Positions 1 to 9,060 of a DNA stretch of 37,591 nt are shown here, in pieces. The translations under genes were made by a program, and so were the position numbers. The stretch is from Neolecta irregularis DAH-3 (taxonomy: Eukaryota > Ascomycota > Neolectomycetes > Neolectales > Neolectaceae): NCBI GenBank assembly GCA_001929475.1, contig LXFE01003900.1:1286-38876 (forward strand), in the 5' to 3' direction. The first letter of the stretch is position 1. Each line of letters opens with the position of its first letter. Below the pieces are notes generated by a model. The model worked only from the letters and a program-made list of their open reading frames with translations, was not told the origin of the DNA and did not search any database.

Positions 1-610
1 ACTCGAATTCCGTGGTCTATACAGGGACGTCCGGGAGTTTCTTCTCCTTCTCCCTTTTGTTCTCAAATGCCATCTACAAGCAATCAACAATCACAGACCA
101 TCCCGAATTTTCAACGGGGTGACGCTCTGATCCTTTGCCGTTCTGGACCACGGACATACATGAAATAGTCTACGGAGTTCCACTCAATATCTCTACTGGT
201 CAGATCTCCAATGCGCTTTGCACCGCTCTGATTCATTTGGATCATAAAGTCACCCCGATACATCTTATCTTTCGATATATTGCCTTAATTCGATACATAT
301 TTATCTGATATATTGTTACCTTCGATACATCTTATCTTTCGATATATTGCCTTAATTCGATACATTATCTAGAATAGAGCCTGAATCACATGCAATAGAA
401 ATTATCTGAAAAAGGTCTGGTTTCGTTGACGTGTTGGTATTCCGTACCCGCCGACGCACATACATTTCAAGCATGAAATGATCCCAGACTATCCAATACA
501 AATTGTTCCGGCTGTCTAGTTGGATGTAGATCAAGTCTCAGGTTTATACATGAGGCTCATTCAAGTTCCATCGATATAACCACCACTAGCCTACCTTTAT
601 TTTAGAAAAG
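1..610. other. Upstream region without a recognisable gene
   Basis: I see no recognisable protein here. A 33-codon frame opens at 68 in a reasonable start context, but it stops at once and resembles nothing I know. A hypothetical splice (about 120-169) would extend it with another unrecognised segment. The visible structure is a 43-bp direct repeat with clustered GATA motifs (listed separately). The last part is presumably the promoter of the TRAPPC13 gene that begins at 611. Confidence 0.5.
256..365. repeat. 43-bp direct repeat with clustered GATA motifs
   Basis: Two copies of the same 43-bp sequence lie at 256-298 and 323-365, separated by 24 bp of similar AT-rich sequence. Each copy starts and ends with CGATACAT and contains CGATATAT. 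The tract holds four TTATCT hexamers (265, 301, 332, 365), the reverse of AGATAA, which matches the consensus of fungal GATA factors. It is either a duplicated regulatory segment or a simple local duplication; the sequence alone cannot decide. Confidence 0.8.
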
Positions 611-1518
611 ATGGATTCAACCGCTCCGTCTCATCCAGATCCACATAGTTTGTCTTTAAAGGTACTCTAATTCGTCATATTACAATTGACATTTTCACAG
701 GTAATGCGCATTTCCCAACCACTCTTAGCCATTCGTGCACCCTTGCCCACAACCTCCAGTTCCGCCCTCAATGAACTTTTGACCTTTGATCCAATACTTG
801 CCCAGACACACCTCCCCCAAGAATTCGGAACGATATACGTCGGACAAACATTTTCTACATATATCTGCATAAACAATGATTCAAAGGACAACGTCGACGG
901 TATCATTGTATCAGCAGAATTGCAAGACAGTCTCACAAAAGTACTCTTGCTGGATACCGAGAAAAGCTTCCAGCTACAAGGCGGCGCGAGTAAAGAGCAA
1001 ATCGTGTCTCATGAAGTACCCGATTGCTCAAAGTCGGCCGTATTCTGACATGACAGATATCCGAAGCTGGGCCTCATGTATTAAGCGTGACCTTGACCTA
1101 TCAAACGCCAATCTCAAATGACCAATCTCGCCATAGATCGTTTCGAAAACTATACAAATTCTCAACAAAACCAAGTCTCAATGTTCGCTCAAAAAGTTTA
1201 CGATATCCCCTTTCAGATGAATTAAAGATTCTAGTTGTAACGCAGATAATTAATGTGACTGACGACGCAATTAACCTCTACGATGTACTTTTTATTCCTA
1301 CAGAAAGCTGGACGACGCAAGATTTGAACTGTGACGCTAACGGGAAGAAACTGATGGAAGTTGTCTTGCCCGGCGATATCATACAGTACATGTTTTTGCT
1401 GAGAGGGGGGTCCGGCCAGGGACGACTTGAGCTTGGAAAAATTGGTATTGGATGGAGAGGACCAATGGGTGAGAGGGGAAGATTAAGCAGTATGATGATA
1501 TCGGCGCATTTGGAGTAA
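611..1518 (+). CDS. TRAPPC13: TRAPPC13-like TRAPP complex subunit (DUF974)
   Basis: This is a 275-residue protein of the TRAPPC13 family, a subunit of the TRAPP tethering complexes that act on Golgi and autophagic membrane traffic. Exons are 611-661, 701-1015 and 1057-1518, with introns of 39 and 41 nt. The start gives a short acidic/Ser leader followed by LKVMRISQPLLA, as in relatives. Family landmarks are PQEFGTIYVGQTFSTYI near residue 45, a GPHVLSVTLTY strand just after the second intron, FRKLYKF, and GIGWRGPMGERGRL near the end. The animal proteins (about 420 residues) carry a further beta-sandwich that is missing here, as I believe is common in fungi. It runs towards the RGS gene and ends about 470 bp from that gene's 3' end. 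The family call is secure; membership of a particular TRAPP complex is inferred. Confidence 0.9.
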
Positions 1519-1987
1519 ATGGTTGAGATTAGATTCGTTTATTTTGAATGACACAAAATACATGACAATTCAGGCAAGATGATTAATAGCCGGGGGTAGC
1601 TAAGAGCAATAACTCGCGGATCAAAAAGGAAGCAAACTAAAATCAAGGTGGTGTGGCTGCAGATTCCACAGATGGGACAGAACACATGGATCGAGAGTGA
1701 GTTAGGAATCCCGGTCGGCCATGCCACGGATGTAACCATAATTATGACTGAGGAATTCACGAACTTTGCGATTGTTGCATATGTATATATTATGCAATGT
1801 GTATCTCAACAAAAAGTATAAACGATACCTCTCCTGTAACGCCCAACCCAAAGCAAATAAACCCTCTTGAATCTATATCAAAACGCAACAGAGAAAACCT
1901 ACCGCTCAACACTGTTCCTCTTCCACCTTACCCAACCCAAAAGCAAATAAACCCTCTTAAATCTATATCAAAAAGCAAGAGAAAAAA
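1519..1987. other. Convergent intergenic region TRAPPC13 / RGS
   Basis: This 469-bp stretch lies between the 3' ends of two convergent genes. I see no gene in it. Its right part is a tandem duplication that reaches into the end of the RGS coding sequence (listed separately). Confidence 0.6.
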
Positions 1988-2019
1988 CTACCGCTCAACA
2001 CTGTTCCTCTTCCACCTCA
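1842..2019. repeat. 89-bp tandem duplication spanning the RGS stop codon
   Basis: Two adjacent 89-bp copies, 1842-1930 and 1931-2019, differ at about ten positions, mostly substitutions and one-base indels. The right copy contains the last 10 or so codons and stop of the RGS gene (minus strand) plus its 3' flank. The left copy is therefore a second, unused RGS tail lying just beyond the stop. The divergence suggests the duplication is not brand new. Confidence 0.85.
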
Positions 2020-3040
2020 GCTTCTCTCTCATCTTTTTGCCCCATTTAGGGCCTTGTTCAGCGTTTGGTGGAGTACTAGGAGGTGTCATGGGGATAGCAA
2101 CTTCTTCCATGTCGCTATCGCCGCTTTCACTCCAACCGACAGGGCTATGATCCGAGCAAGGGGTCGTCGAACCAGGCAACTGACCGCTCGTTGGACTTGT
2201 CATCGAAAATCGAGAGCCAGAACTCGTCGTTGGAGAAAATTTAGTACCAGTGGAAGCAGGTAGACTCAGACGATGAGACGACACTGAACTTCTATTCGAA
2301 TCCACTGAGAATCTACCACTATTCCGCTGAGCCTGAGATTGCATCCTGGGAGAAGCATGTTTCAACGATGCAAGAAAGGGTGCAAGGACACTATCCCTCA
2401 TCAACTCGATCGTGAGAGCGACTGCTTGGTCAAGAGAGTCAGGGGTTGGTGCTGCAAAATGGAGCGGCATTCTGATCAACGGGTCGCGCACATGTGCCGG
2501 GAGATTCACTTCTCTAGGGGCACATGGTCGAATATAAGCGTCGACCAGTCTCTTCCACAGCACTATTAGACGTTCGGAATCATTCACCTCCGGCACGCCA
2601 TTTGAGTTGGCCGCAGCGGCAAGATATGTCTGACGGTAACGGCTTGCGTCAAGAACAAACTCCAGGGTTTCGAGGCAATGGTTCTGACTAAGGAAAGCCA
2701 TGAATGCGGAAAGTGTATAAGGGGGAGGAGCAGTATTTGCGAGAACTTCTGTGAGAGAGGGAAGCTGCGATGATTGCCGTTGTCGCTGTTGATATAATGC
2801 CGAATCTACAGACTGGCAATACGAGGCAGGACGGATGTGCTTTGGTGTGGCATGGTCCTGGGTTTGCTGTAGATATGGCTTTTCCGAATGAGCTGTATGC
2901 CTTCTGAACGGAGTGGGCGCCTGTTCATAGGAGGACGAACGACACTGTAGAGAAAGCTCTGGGGGTTGAAGATATGAGGACTGAGGTTGCTGTAGCAGCC
3001 GAGGTTCCAAGTCGGTAGATATTTCTGCGTGAGTGGCCAT
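1988..3040 (-). CDS. RGS-domain regulator of G-protein signalling
   Basis: This intron-free gene encodes 350 residues. A Gln/Ser-rich leader (1-90) is followed by a fungal RGS domain from about residue 93 to 230. The domain opens with PSLTEVLANTAPPPYTLSAF, followed by SQNHCLETLEFVLDASRYR, the signature block of the fungal Rgs2/RgsB-type proteins, and closes with the helix around LMRDSVLAPFLASLK. A Ser/Thr/Pro-rich tail follows and ends in a basic patch (KKMREKLRWKRN). RGS proteins speed GTP hydrolysis by G-alpha subunits and so end pheromone, nutrient or stress signalling. Which G-alpha it serves cannot be read from sequence. The coding end lies inside an 89-bp tandem duplication. The upstream neighbour KGD4 is on the same strand, leaving about 630 bp for the promoter. 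Confidence 0.9.
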   Translation of the reverse strand: MATHAEISTDLEPRLLQQPQSSYLQPPELSLQCRSSSYEQAPTPFRRHTAHSEKPYLQQTQDHATPKHIRPASYCQSVDSALYQQRQRQSSQLPSLTEVLANTAPPPYTLSAFMAFLSQNHCLETLEFVLDASRYRQTYLAAAANSNGVPEVNDSERLIVLWKRLVDAYIRPCAPREVNLPAHVRDPLIRMPLHFAAPTPDSLDQAVALTIELMRDSVLAPFLASLKHASPRMQSQAQRNSGRFSVDSNRSSVSSHRLSLPASTGTKFSPTTSSGSRFSMTSPTSGQLPGSTTPCSDHSPVGWSESGDSDMEEVAIPMTPPSTPPNAEQGPKWGKKMREKLRWKRNSVER

Positions 3041-3673
3041 GAACAGCTTCTTTCGCGTTTCTTCTTTGTGCTTTGTAGTGTTTTGTTTTGTTCTTATGCG
3101 ATACCGCAGATGGCAGGCGGTGATAGACTACACAGAGTAAATTCAATGGCCAAGAGAATGGTGAAGGAGAGCTAAAGCGGCTGAGGCTGTGTTAAGCCGG
3201 AAATGCAAACGTAAAAGAATGGTCTGTCGGGTGAAAAGGTGGCGTCGGGACCTGCCGCAATAGGCAAAGTACTCCGGCATCTTTTCTCTATATCCGCCGC
3301 CAAGACATCGTGCTCCGTCATCACCAGGCTACTCTTATATCCACCTCAATCCGTGCTGCTTATCCACGCAAGAAATACAGGGGTACAAGTAGAAATAGGT
3401 CCCTGGTTTCCTGGCGGCAAGCCGCGAATTTGCCCCTTCCGGTCATAGAATCCGCCACTTGATAACAGGCAGCCTGCTCTATTCTTAGAAACGCCATACA
3501 GCAGTATTCGGTGCATGACGAGAGCCCCTTTATAAATATATACACAATCTTTATCCTGGCTGAATCCGTTGAAGACAGCATCACGAGATGGTTATAGTTT
3601 TACATGTCAAGTCAGCAACCTGTTGCTCCCCCGCTCTAATCGAATCAGCACCCCCCTGCATCATCAATAGAAT
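3041..3673. other. RGS upstream region, no gene seen
   Basis: This 633-bp interval separates the RGS start from the KGD4 stop. Both genes are on the minus strand. I found no conserved protein or RNA. An AT-rich TATA-like stretch lies near 3528-3545 (about 500 bp from the RGS start codon); its role is unknown. Confidence 0.5.
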
Positions 3674-4002
3674 CTATACTTCTACACTCTCGACTTCCTC
3701 CATTGACACAATCATGCGGTGAAATCTTTCTGGCAACTCATTGCGGTCGGTGAATCGTCCGCTGTTGCTGGTTGAACTCGCTAGCGGCCCATGGAGCTGA
3801 GCCTTCTGGCGATACTGAGCAAATGAGCTCGGCAATTCTCGACTCGATAAAGGATGTCGTCTTGGAGTATGGTCAATTTCCTCTAGGTAGGAGTCAGACC
3901 TACGTCGGCTGTCACTGGAGGCGTACCAGGAATTTTGCGTTTTCCGAGAAATTGGATCGATGGAGTATGCTTGGCCAGACGGATCAATGCTGGATGCGCC
4001 AT
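3674..4002 (-). CDS. KGD4: Kgd4/Ymr31, mitochondrial 2-oxoglutarate dehydrogenase subunit
   Basis: This two-exon gene (4002-3927 and 3882-3674, 44-nt intron with a CTGAC branch site) encodes 94 residues. It matches the Kgd4/Ymr31/MRPS36 family, which recruits the E3 subunit (dihydrolipoamide dehydrogenase) to the 2-oxoglutarate dehydrogenase complex in the mitochondrial matrix and was once called a mitochondrial ribosomal protein. Landmarks are SIQFLGKRKIP near the N-terminus, EIDHTPRRHPLS at the splice junction, FAQYRQKAQLHGPL in the middle and ELPERFHRMI near the C-terminus. It is somewhat shorter than the yeast protein (about 120 residues). The gene is easy to miss because neither exon forms a long frame. 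The start is the first ATG giving the family N-terminus. Confidence 0.88.
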
Positions 4003-4279
4003 TACTTTGAAATAGGGAACGTGTGACTAGATAGGGTCGTTGGGCGGCGGGGTTTTGTAGTTTGTCATCACGTGAATGATAAGCAAACTGCTAATCAAGC
4101 CCGATAACACGCTTGTGGGGCAAATGAAGGAACTCTTTAAATTTTTCTAAAGCATGTGCTAAGCTAGAATCGGTCCACTCTATGACCATGTCACTCTCAG
4201 GCTACACTTGACTTGTACAATTTTCGAGGATTCTGACACGACTTGGATAGAGTGAAAACGGTTCTTGGATTGTTGCTTA

Positions 4280-4301
4280 GGTGGATAGGACACTATCCAC
4301 C
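4280..4301. repeat. Perfect 8-bp inverted repeat (hairpin)
   Basis: GGTGGATA is followed after six bases by its exact reverse complement TATCCACC. Further out, ACGACT (about 4239) and AGTCGT (about 4303) could form an outer stem, giving a branched structure. Confidence 0.65.
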
Positions 4302-4467
4302 GAGTCGTACAAACAGGCGGCCACAGGACTACTTGTAATATAACAGAAACAGCCACGTCAGCTTTTGGACCAAATAAGAATAAAATAAAAGAGACCCTTT
4401 AAATATCCTCAAATATTACGTGAATCATTTTCTTTCCATCAGCTGAAAAATGTTGAACAAAGAGTAT

Positions 4468-4497
4468 GTCTCACTGTCATAAGAAGGGCAGTGAGAC
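4468..4497. repeat. Perfect 9-bp inverted repeat (hairpin)
   Basis: GTCTCACTG at 4468-4476 pairs exactly with CAGTGAGAC at 4489-4497 across a 12-base loop. It lies about 120 bp beyond the ALG14 stop codon, so it could be in that gene's 3' untranslated region. Confidence 0.7.
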
Positions 4498-4619
4498 CTG
4501 CAGATCTTTGTCGTTGCTCTCCCTTGTTTCATGGGTACGCTAAGGTTTAACCAATCATGCGAATGAGCAATCAAGAGGCGTAGAATATGCCACGAGAAAC
4601 ATTGCAGATCTTCCAAAGA

Positions 4620-5370
4620 TCACACAAGACAACCAATAAATTTTGCTCTCGAGTATTTTTCGCTCAATTCCTTCCACTGAACGAAGAACATATCTGCAAA
4701 GGGATAAAGCAGGTTTCCAGACAACGAAAGTCGAGTTACCCTCGCAAATGACTCGACATAAATAATCTGAATGGACCTGATCCCAAGAATCTTTGTTCAA
4801 TTAGCATGGAGTAACGGTCAAAGACGATTACACGAGGGAGATATGCTGCGATACAGAGCATCACACATGTACCAGGGCCATTTACCAACATCTGGATGTC
4901 AATTCAATATCGGGGGAAGCGTAGGATACAACATCTGGCATGCCACCACGAAAGAGCTCCCCAAAACATCCAAAAAGCGAACGAATTGCACTGAAAGGTG
5001 TACTTGTCCAGGTCTGGCCTACCTGCCGTGCCCGAGGAAGAACTCGAATCTCATACCGACCGACTGGGGGTAGTAACACGGATTCGAATTCGGCGATCTT
5101 GCAGGAGCTGAGAAAGTCTCCTTCGCTCGTGAAATATGTCCGTATAGGGAATTTTACAAGGTTAAGAGAGGCTAGTAAACGAATCATTTCGGCGGTATGG
5201 CCTCCTGTATGTCAGTAAAACCTTTGGACCAGCAGATGACCTGAGCCGAGAAAGACGGCTAAAGAAGCCGACTGGCGACGGGGAGACGGGCATTGCTTGC
5301 GGTAAAAGGGAATTATCCAGGATAATCTGAGCAGGAGGAGCAATGCAGCAACAGACAGCAGGAGAAGCAT
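4620..5370 (-). CDS. ALG14: Alg14, membrane anchor of UDP-GlcNAc transferase
   Basis: Four exons (5370-5241, 5204-4930, 4891-4832, 4790-4620; introns 36, 38 and 41 nt) encode 211 residues. Alg14 anchors Alg13 to the ER membrane; together they add the second GlcNAc to the dolichol-linked oligosaccharide. An N-terminal membrane segment (MLLLLSVAALLLLLRLSW) precedes the glycine-rich loop FLGSGGHTAEMIRLL, then LPRARQVGQTW, LVNGPGTCVML, IYVESFARVTRLSLSGNLLY, FFVQW and the terminal FIGCLV. All are Alg14 landmarks in the right order and the length is normal. An in-frame ATG at 5448 would add 26 residues before the membrane segment; I prefer 5370 because family members begin close to this segment. 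It is divergent from PCT1 with about 123 bp between start codons. ALG11, a later step of the same pathway, lies about 9 kb away. Confidence 0.92.
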
Positions 5371-5493
5371 GGCGCGGATTCGGGAGATCCCGGAACTAGC
5401 CTTAGCAAGAAACGGGTGAGTGGGGGAGCGTCTCCATCTCCCCATCAATGACGTTCAGCAGCACTGTCTGATCTATCCGCTCCATCAAATGCC

Positions 5494-6703
5494 ATGCCTA
5501 ATCTGAAGAGAAAGCGCCAGCAGCAGCTCCATGGCGAAAAAGAGCAACAGCCCCTGCCGCAGCAGCAATCGGTGCTGCCTAACACCACAGCCCCTAATCA
5601 GCACCCACCGGAATACGATTCCCCTGCGCAGGATGACTCAGAGAGCGAAGAACAGAGAAATTCGTCTACAAAAAGACCTTGTCTAGCCTCTGACGACTCG
5701 GCATCGACATTCGGCTGGAAGAGTTCCAGTGGAGATACAGTCTCCTTCAAAATCAATACCCCGCCCCAAGATCGCCAAATCCGAATTTATTGTGACGGAG
5801 TGTTTGACCTCTTCCACCTTGGGCATATCTCCTACTATCTGCAACTGCTCACGGCAGCCACATGCGCCAGCTGGAACAGGCAAAGAAAGCTTTTGAGAAT
5901 GTGTTCCTTCTGGTTGGCGTACCCAATGACCAAGAAACCCATACTCGGAAGGGACTCACCGTTCTCAACGATAAAGAACGCGCAGAGACTGTCCGCCACT
6001 GCAAATGGGTCGACGAAGTCATTGAAGATGCACCTTGGATCATTACCCCTGAGTTTATTGAAGAACATAACATCGATTATGTTGCCCACGATGATCTCCC
6101 GTATCCTGGGGGTGATGTTACAGATATTTATAAACCCGTCAAAGATATGGGCAAGTTCCTCCCTACCCAACGCACAAATGGTGTCTCTACATCAGATATC
6201 ATCACTCGGTACCATGCCCTATGAAGTATTTGCTGATCACTAGGATCGTGAGAGATTATGACGAATATGTCGTACGAAATCTCAAACGGGGAGTCGACAG
6301 AAAGTCACTCAACATAAGTCTGTTTAAGAAAAATGAACTCGACTTCAAACGACACGTTTCTGATCTCCGACGTCAAATAAAGGACAACTGGACAACAGCA
6401 GGTCGCGATATACGTGACGATCTCAAGGTCCTCTGGTCGCCTCATCCACATCATCATTCCGCCCTTCTCCGTGAAGATGACCAGGAAGATCCTCCCTCTC
6501 CTCGCTCCGAATTTATCAATGGATTCGCTGCAGGCATATTCGGTGGAGTTAGAGGGTGGATAAGAAAAGCTGCCAAGGCAGAGGGTTCAGTTCGTGGGAC
6601 ACCCGGGGTAAGTCCAAGTCCTAGTCCTGAGAACAGTAAAAAGATAGCTCTCTCGGTTGCAAGAGGCGGTAGTTCTGCTTCAGAAGCTATTGCGGAGACC
6701 TAA
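5494..6703 (+). CDS. PCT1: Choline-phosphate cytidylyltransferase
   Basis: Exons 5494-5822, 5858-6208 and 6244-6703 encode 379 residues. The enzyme makes CDP-choline from CTP and phosphocholine, the rate-setting step of the Kennedy pathway for phosphatidylcholine, at nuclear/ER membranes. A Gln-rich, basic leader (1-90) with KRKRQ is followed by the catalytic domain: [20 protein letters not shown] with the HxGH motif spanning the first splice junction, [27 protein letters not shown] and [20 protein letters not shown]. The charged segment after it ([19 protein letters not shown]) fits the amphipathic membrane-binding helix, and the tail is Ser/Pro-rich. Both introns are 35 nt. The first appears to start with GC (GG|GCATAT); an AT-AC reading of the same gap gives the same protein but is less likely. 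Confidence 0.95.
5823..5857 (+). other. Probable 35-nt GC-AG intron in PCT1
   Basis: The conserved residues HLGHMRQLEQ are restored only if 35 nt are removed here. No GT is available at a suitable place; the boundaries are GG|GCATAT and GGCAG|CCAC. The donor lacks the strong AAGT that usually accompanies GC donors. Confidence 0.7.
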
Positions 6704-6825
6704 ATTAAATTATTCAGAGAGTTTAGCATGGAAATAACAATCATTTGTAAGGCATTTATACATATAGCCAGCGAAGCTTAGCTTCCTTCATTTTTGTGGG
6801 TACATCTTTCTAAATATGGCATGGT

Positions 6826-7165
6826 TCAATTTTGTGGATTGAGTATTCCTGTTTCTACATGTTCCTTGTCCTGAACTGCAAATCTTTTCAGGTACTTTCC
6901 AGGTACTACAACTAATCCAACAGACCGTTGTTTATCTACCGATAAATCATTGTTTCCATAGCACGAAGAACCATTTCTGAACTCCTTTGCGTGGTCAAGG
7001 ATCAAATTTCGCTGTAAATTATCACAACCTGCCAAACAGCTTGAGTGAACCACGAACATCCCGATCGACACAAAGAAATTGTCCTTCAAAAACCCGCGAA
7101 TCCTCAATCTCTGCACGGACGACTCTACCTAGCCATGTCCTAATAAGCTCTTCGTTGGGCGACAT
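6826..7165 (-). CDS. NAA38: Naa38/LSMD1-type LSm subunit of NatC acetyltransferase
   Basis: Two exons (7165-7058 and 7011-6826, 46-nt intron) encode 97 residues. The product is a small LSm-fold protein matching Naa38 (LSMD1), the auxiliary subunit of the NatC N-terminal acetyltransferase; yeast Mak31 is the comparable subunit. Sm motif 1 is seen as LIRTWLGRVVRAEIEDSRVF then FEGQFLCVDRDRNLILDHA, the last part spanning the splice junction, followed by AKEF. Sm motif 2 is RSVGLVVVPGKYLKRFAVQ, corresponding to the family's LGLAMVPGHHI region. The start ATG at 7165 gives the usual short leader. It is convergent with PCT1 (122 bp between stops) and lies 76 bp downstream of the transporter gene on the same strand, so transcript overlap is possible. 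Confidence 0.85.
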
Positions 7166-7241
7166 ACAGGGTGACGACAAAAATCTGAAATGACAACATA
7201 TATGTATGGCTTTCTACATAAAAGATTTCTTATACAATAAT

Positions 7242-8909
7242 TTACTTATTTAGTATTCTAACTGAAATTTCAATAATACTGATCGTAAAGACACAAACCC
7301 CGAAAACCACGCACGCAATGGCCGGCCACTTTCGTGGCGTGGTCTTCCAGTTCCCTGATGAAAGATGGATATAACACGATGGTGGAAGAACAAATGCCAA
7401 TGCAACTGCAGAAGTTGAGCCGGTAATATCCAAAACCTGTAGATTAGAACGGAGATGAGGAGAGAACGTACAATTCCCAGATCCGAGGTAAAGAGAGATA
7501 TCAAAACGGGAAAGAATACGAGTGCTGTCGTTACTAAAAAATGCCGAGACTTGGACAACAGAGCTGTGGGATAGTAGATGTTTGAAAAAACCTATCGCGT
7601 TAATAAACAGCCCAAGTTTTTCTTACTTCTCGACAAACTAGACATTCCAAAGCAAAGGTAGTGATGCAATTAAACCCAAAACACAATCTAGCGAACGAAA
7701 CCAGAAATGGAGCTTCACTTCCTTCAGGAAAATTGTTTAGTATATTTCCGCTTGTTTTTTCGTGAAAGGATAGATAGCCAGATATTCCCATAACGAGACA
7801 TGCAAGCAGCGATAATCCGGTACTGAGGTGCGTTACTAGGAAAAATCTGTCAATTGTGGGCTTTTTCAAGGAGCCATAGATCAGGAAGGAGTTGTGATGA
7901 CAGACAAAGGCTTCAAGGGGTTACAAGTCAAGTAATAGAAGCAGAAATACCGAATGATATCACGCCAATTGCTCGAAAGACGTCAAGGTTTGTCTCAAAT
8001 AATGCGTAGCTCTCAACCCCCTTATACGGTTGTGGTACAATAGGACCTTCAAGACAGACCGTAATAATGATGATGATCTTGATGTAAATAGTGTCACAAA
8101 AGCGCTGCATACCATACTAATTAATGCGGCTCCGGAAGCCGCAGAAAGTTTACTGACATCTCCATGAAGCGATAGCGGCCATGACGTACATGAAGTACTC
8201 AAAATGATCATAAATTCTCTGTTAACAAGGACTTTGAGAACTGGTACTGTTTTTAATGTTGGAAAAAGCGCAGCTAAAACGTTTGGAAATGTATCCCCTA
8301 TTCTTGAATAAATCCGCTACAAAAAGGATAGAATTACCGGCAATAACAGAGAAAGCACACATTCCGCCGAAAGCAAATGCGAATTGAGCTACTGAGACGA
8401 CGATAAATCCTGTACGGCCGAAACAATGAGCGACGATATCTTGATAGGAGCTTTTTCCAGAAAGCTTTGCGGTAACGACGAGTAAGCTTAATATTTAAAC
8501 TCTTTCAGTGTACTAGAATATACCGAATCGTCCAATCCAGGACAATTGTCAATGTAATTAATAATATTATACCCAGTATAATTCCACTTTCTCTCATTGC
8601 ATACGGGATCCCAATAATTCCAGCACCGATAATAGAATTCGCCATATTTAAAAAGCTATTAAGCAACCCTCCTCGCGATTTCTCGAGTTGGTCTAGCCAA
8701 TCCAAGGACCCTCGATAGTCTGAGGAATTACCCTCAAGTTCCAAAGTTACAAAATGATCCTCGCGATTAAGTAGCGGATTTGTTGGTTCTGGAATCGCTT
8801 CAAGTTGTTCAGAGGTCGTCGAATCGTTTGATGAATATGAGTGAAGACTTTCAATGTCATTCTGACTACGTGAACCATTGAGAAGATTCATATGGCAAAG
8901 ATCAAACAA
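7242..8909 (-). CDS. Vacuolar-type amino-acid transporter (AVT/SLC38 family)
   Basis: Seven exons (8909-8524, 8486-8338, 8297-8113, 8077-7951, 7910-7627, 7591-7472, 7436-7242) encode 481 residues. The six introns are 37, 40, 35, 40, 35 and 35 nt. A polar, acidic cytosolic leader (1-85, with SLHSYSSNDSTTSEQ) is followed by the AAAP-family first membrane helix FLNMANSIIGAGIIGIPYAM. Later landmarks are AKLSGKSSYQDIVAHCFG, FAFAFGGMCAFSVIAGDTFP, LSLHGDVSKLSAASG, FVCHHNSFLIYGSLKKP and a final group of membrane segments; about 11 helices fit. The closest named relatives are yeast Avt2 and animal SLC38A11, but substrate and direction of transport cannot be deduced. The second ATG (8891) is an alternative start. 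The gene lies between NAA38 and MSS1 on the same strand. Confidence 0.88.
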
Positions 8910-9060
8910 ATTGTAAGTTGGTGAATTTGTTCATAGATCCAGTTGAAGTGCTGTTTCGTTGTTCCAAAGCTAAAGATTGAAATTCCAATACATCATCAAT
9001 AAATTTTATATATATTATTCCATACAAAAGCTCCCGAATAGTATCTGAACAAATCCATTT

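Larger units (their letters stand above)
4003..4619. other. Intergenic KGD4 / ALG14 with two hairpins
   Basis: This 617-bp stretch lies between the KGD4 start and the ALG14 stop. I find no protein in it. It holds two perfect inverted repeats (4280-4301 and 4468-4497, listed separately). These could be 3'-UTR structures of ALG14 or parts of an RNA gene that I cannot identify. Confidence 0.5.

Noticed and set aside
68-290. Possible spliced plus-strand gene starting at 68
   Set aside because: The product can be built only with an assumed intron, resembles nothing known, and runs into the 43-bp repeat, where it stops.
3179-3187. GAGGCTG upstream of RGS, resembling a calcineurin-dependent response element
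   Set aside because: One 7-base match in a 630-bp promoter is not significant without a second site or data.
5078-5100. TTCGAAT resembling a tRNA T-loop
   Set aside because: The flanking bases do not form a T-stem, no acceptor or anticodon stem is present, and the site lies inside the ALG14 coding sequence.
4940-5218. Plus-strand open frame of 92 codons with a basic product
   Set aside because: It is antisense to ALG14, whose conserved motifs (GGHTAEM, NGPGTCV, YVESFARV) define the minus strand as the coding strand.
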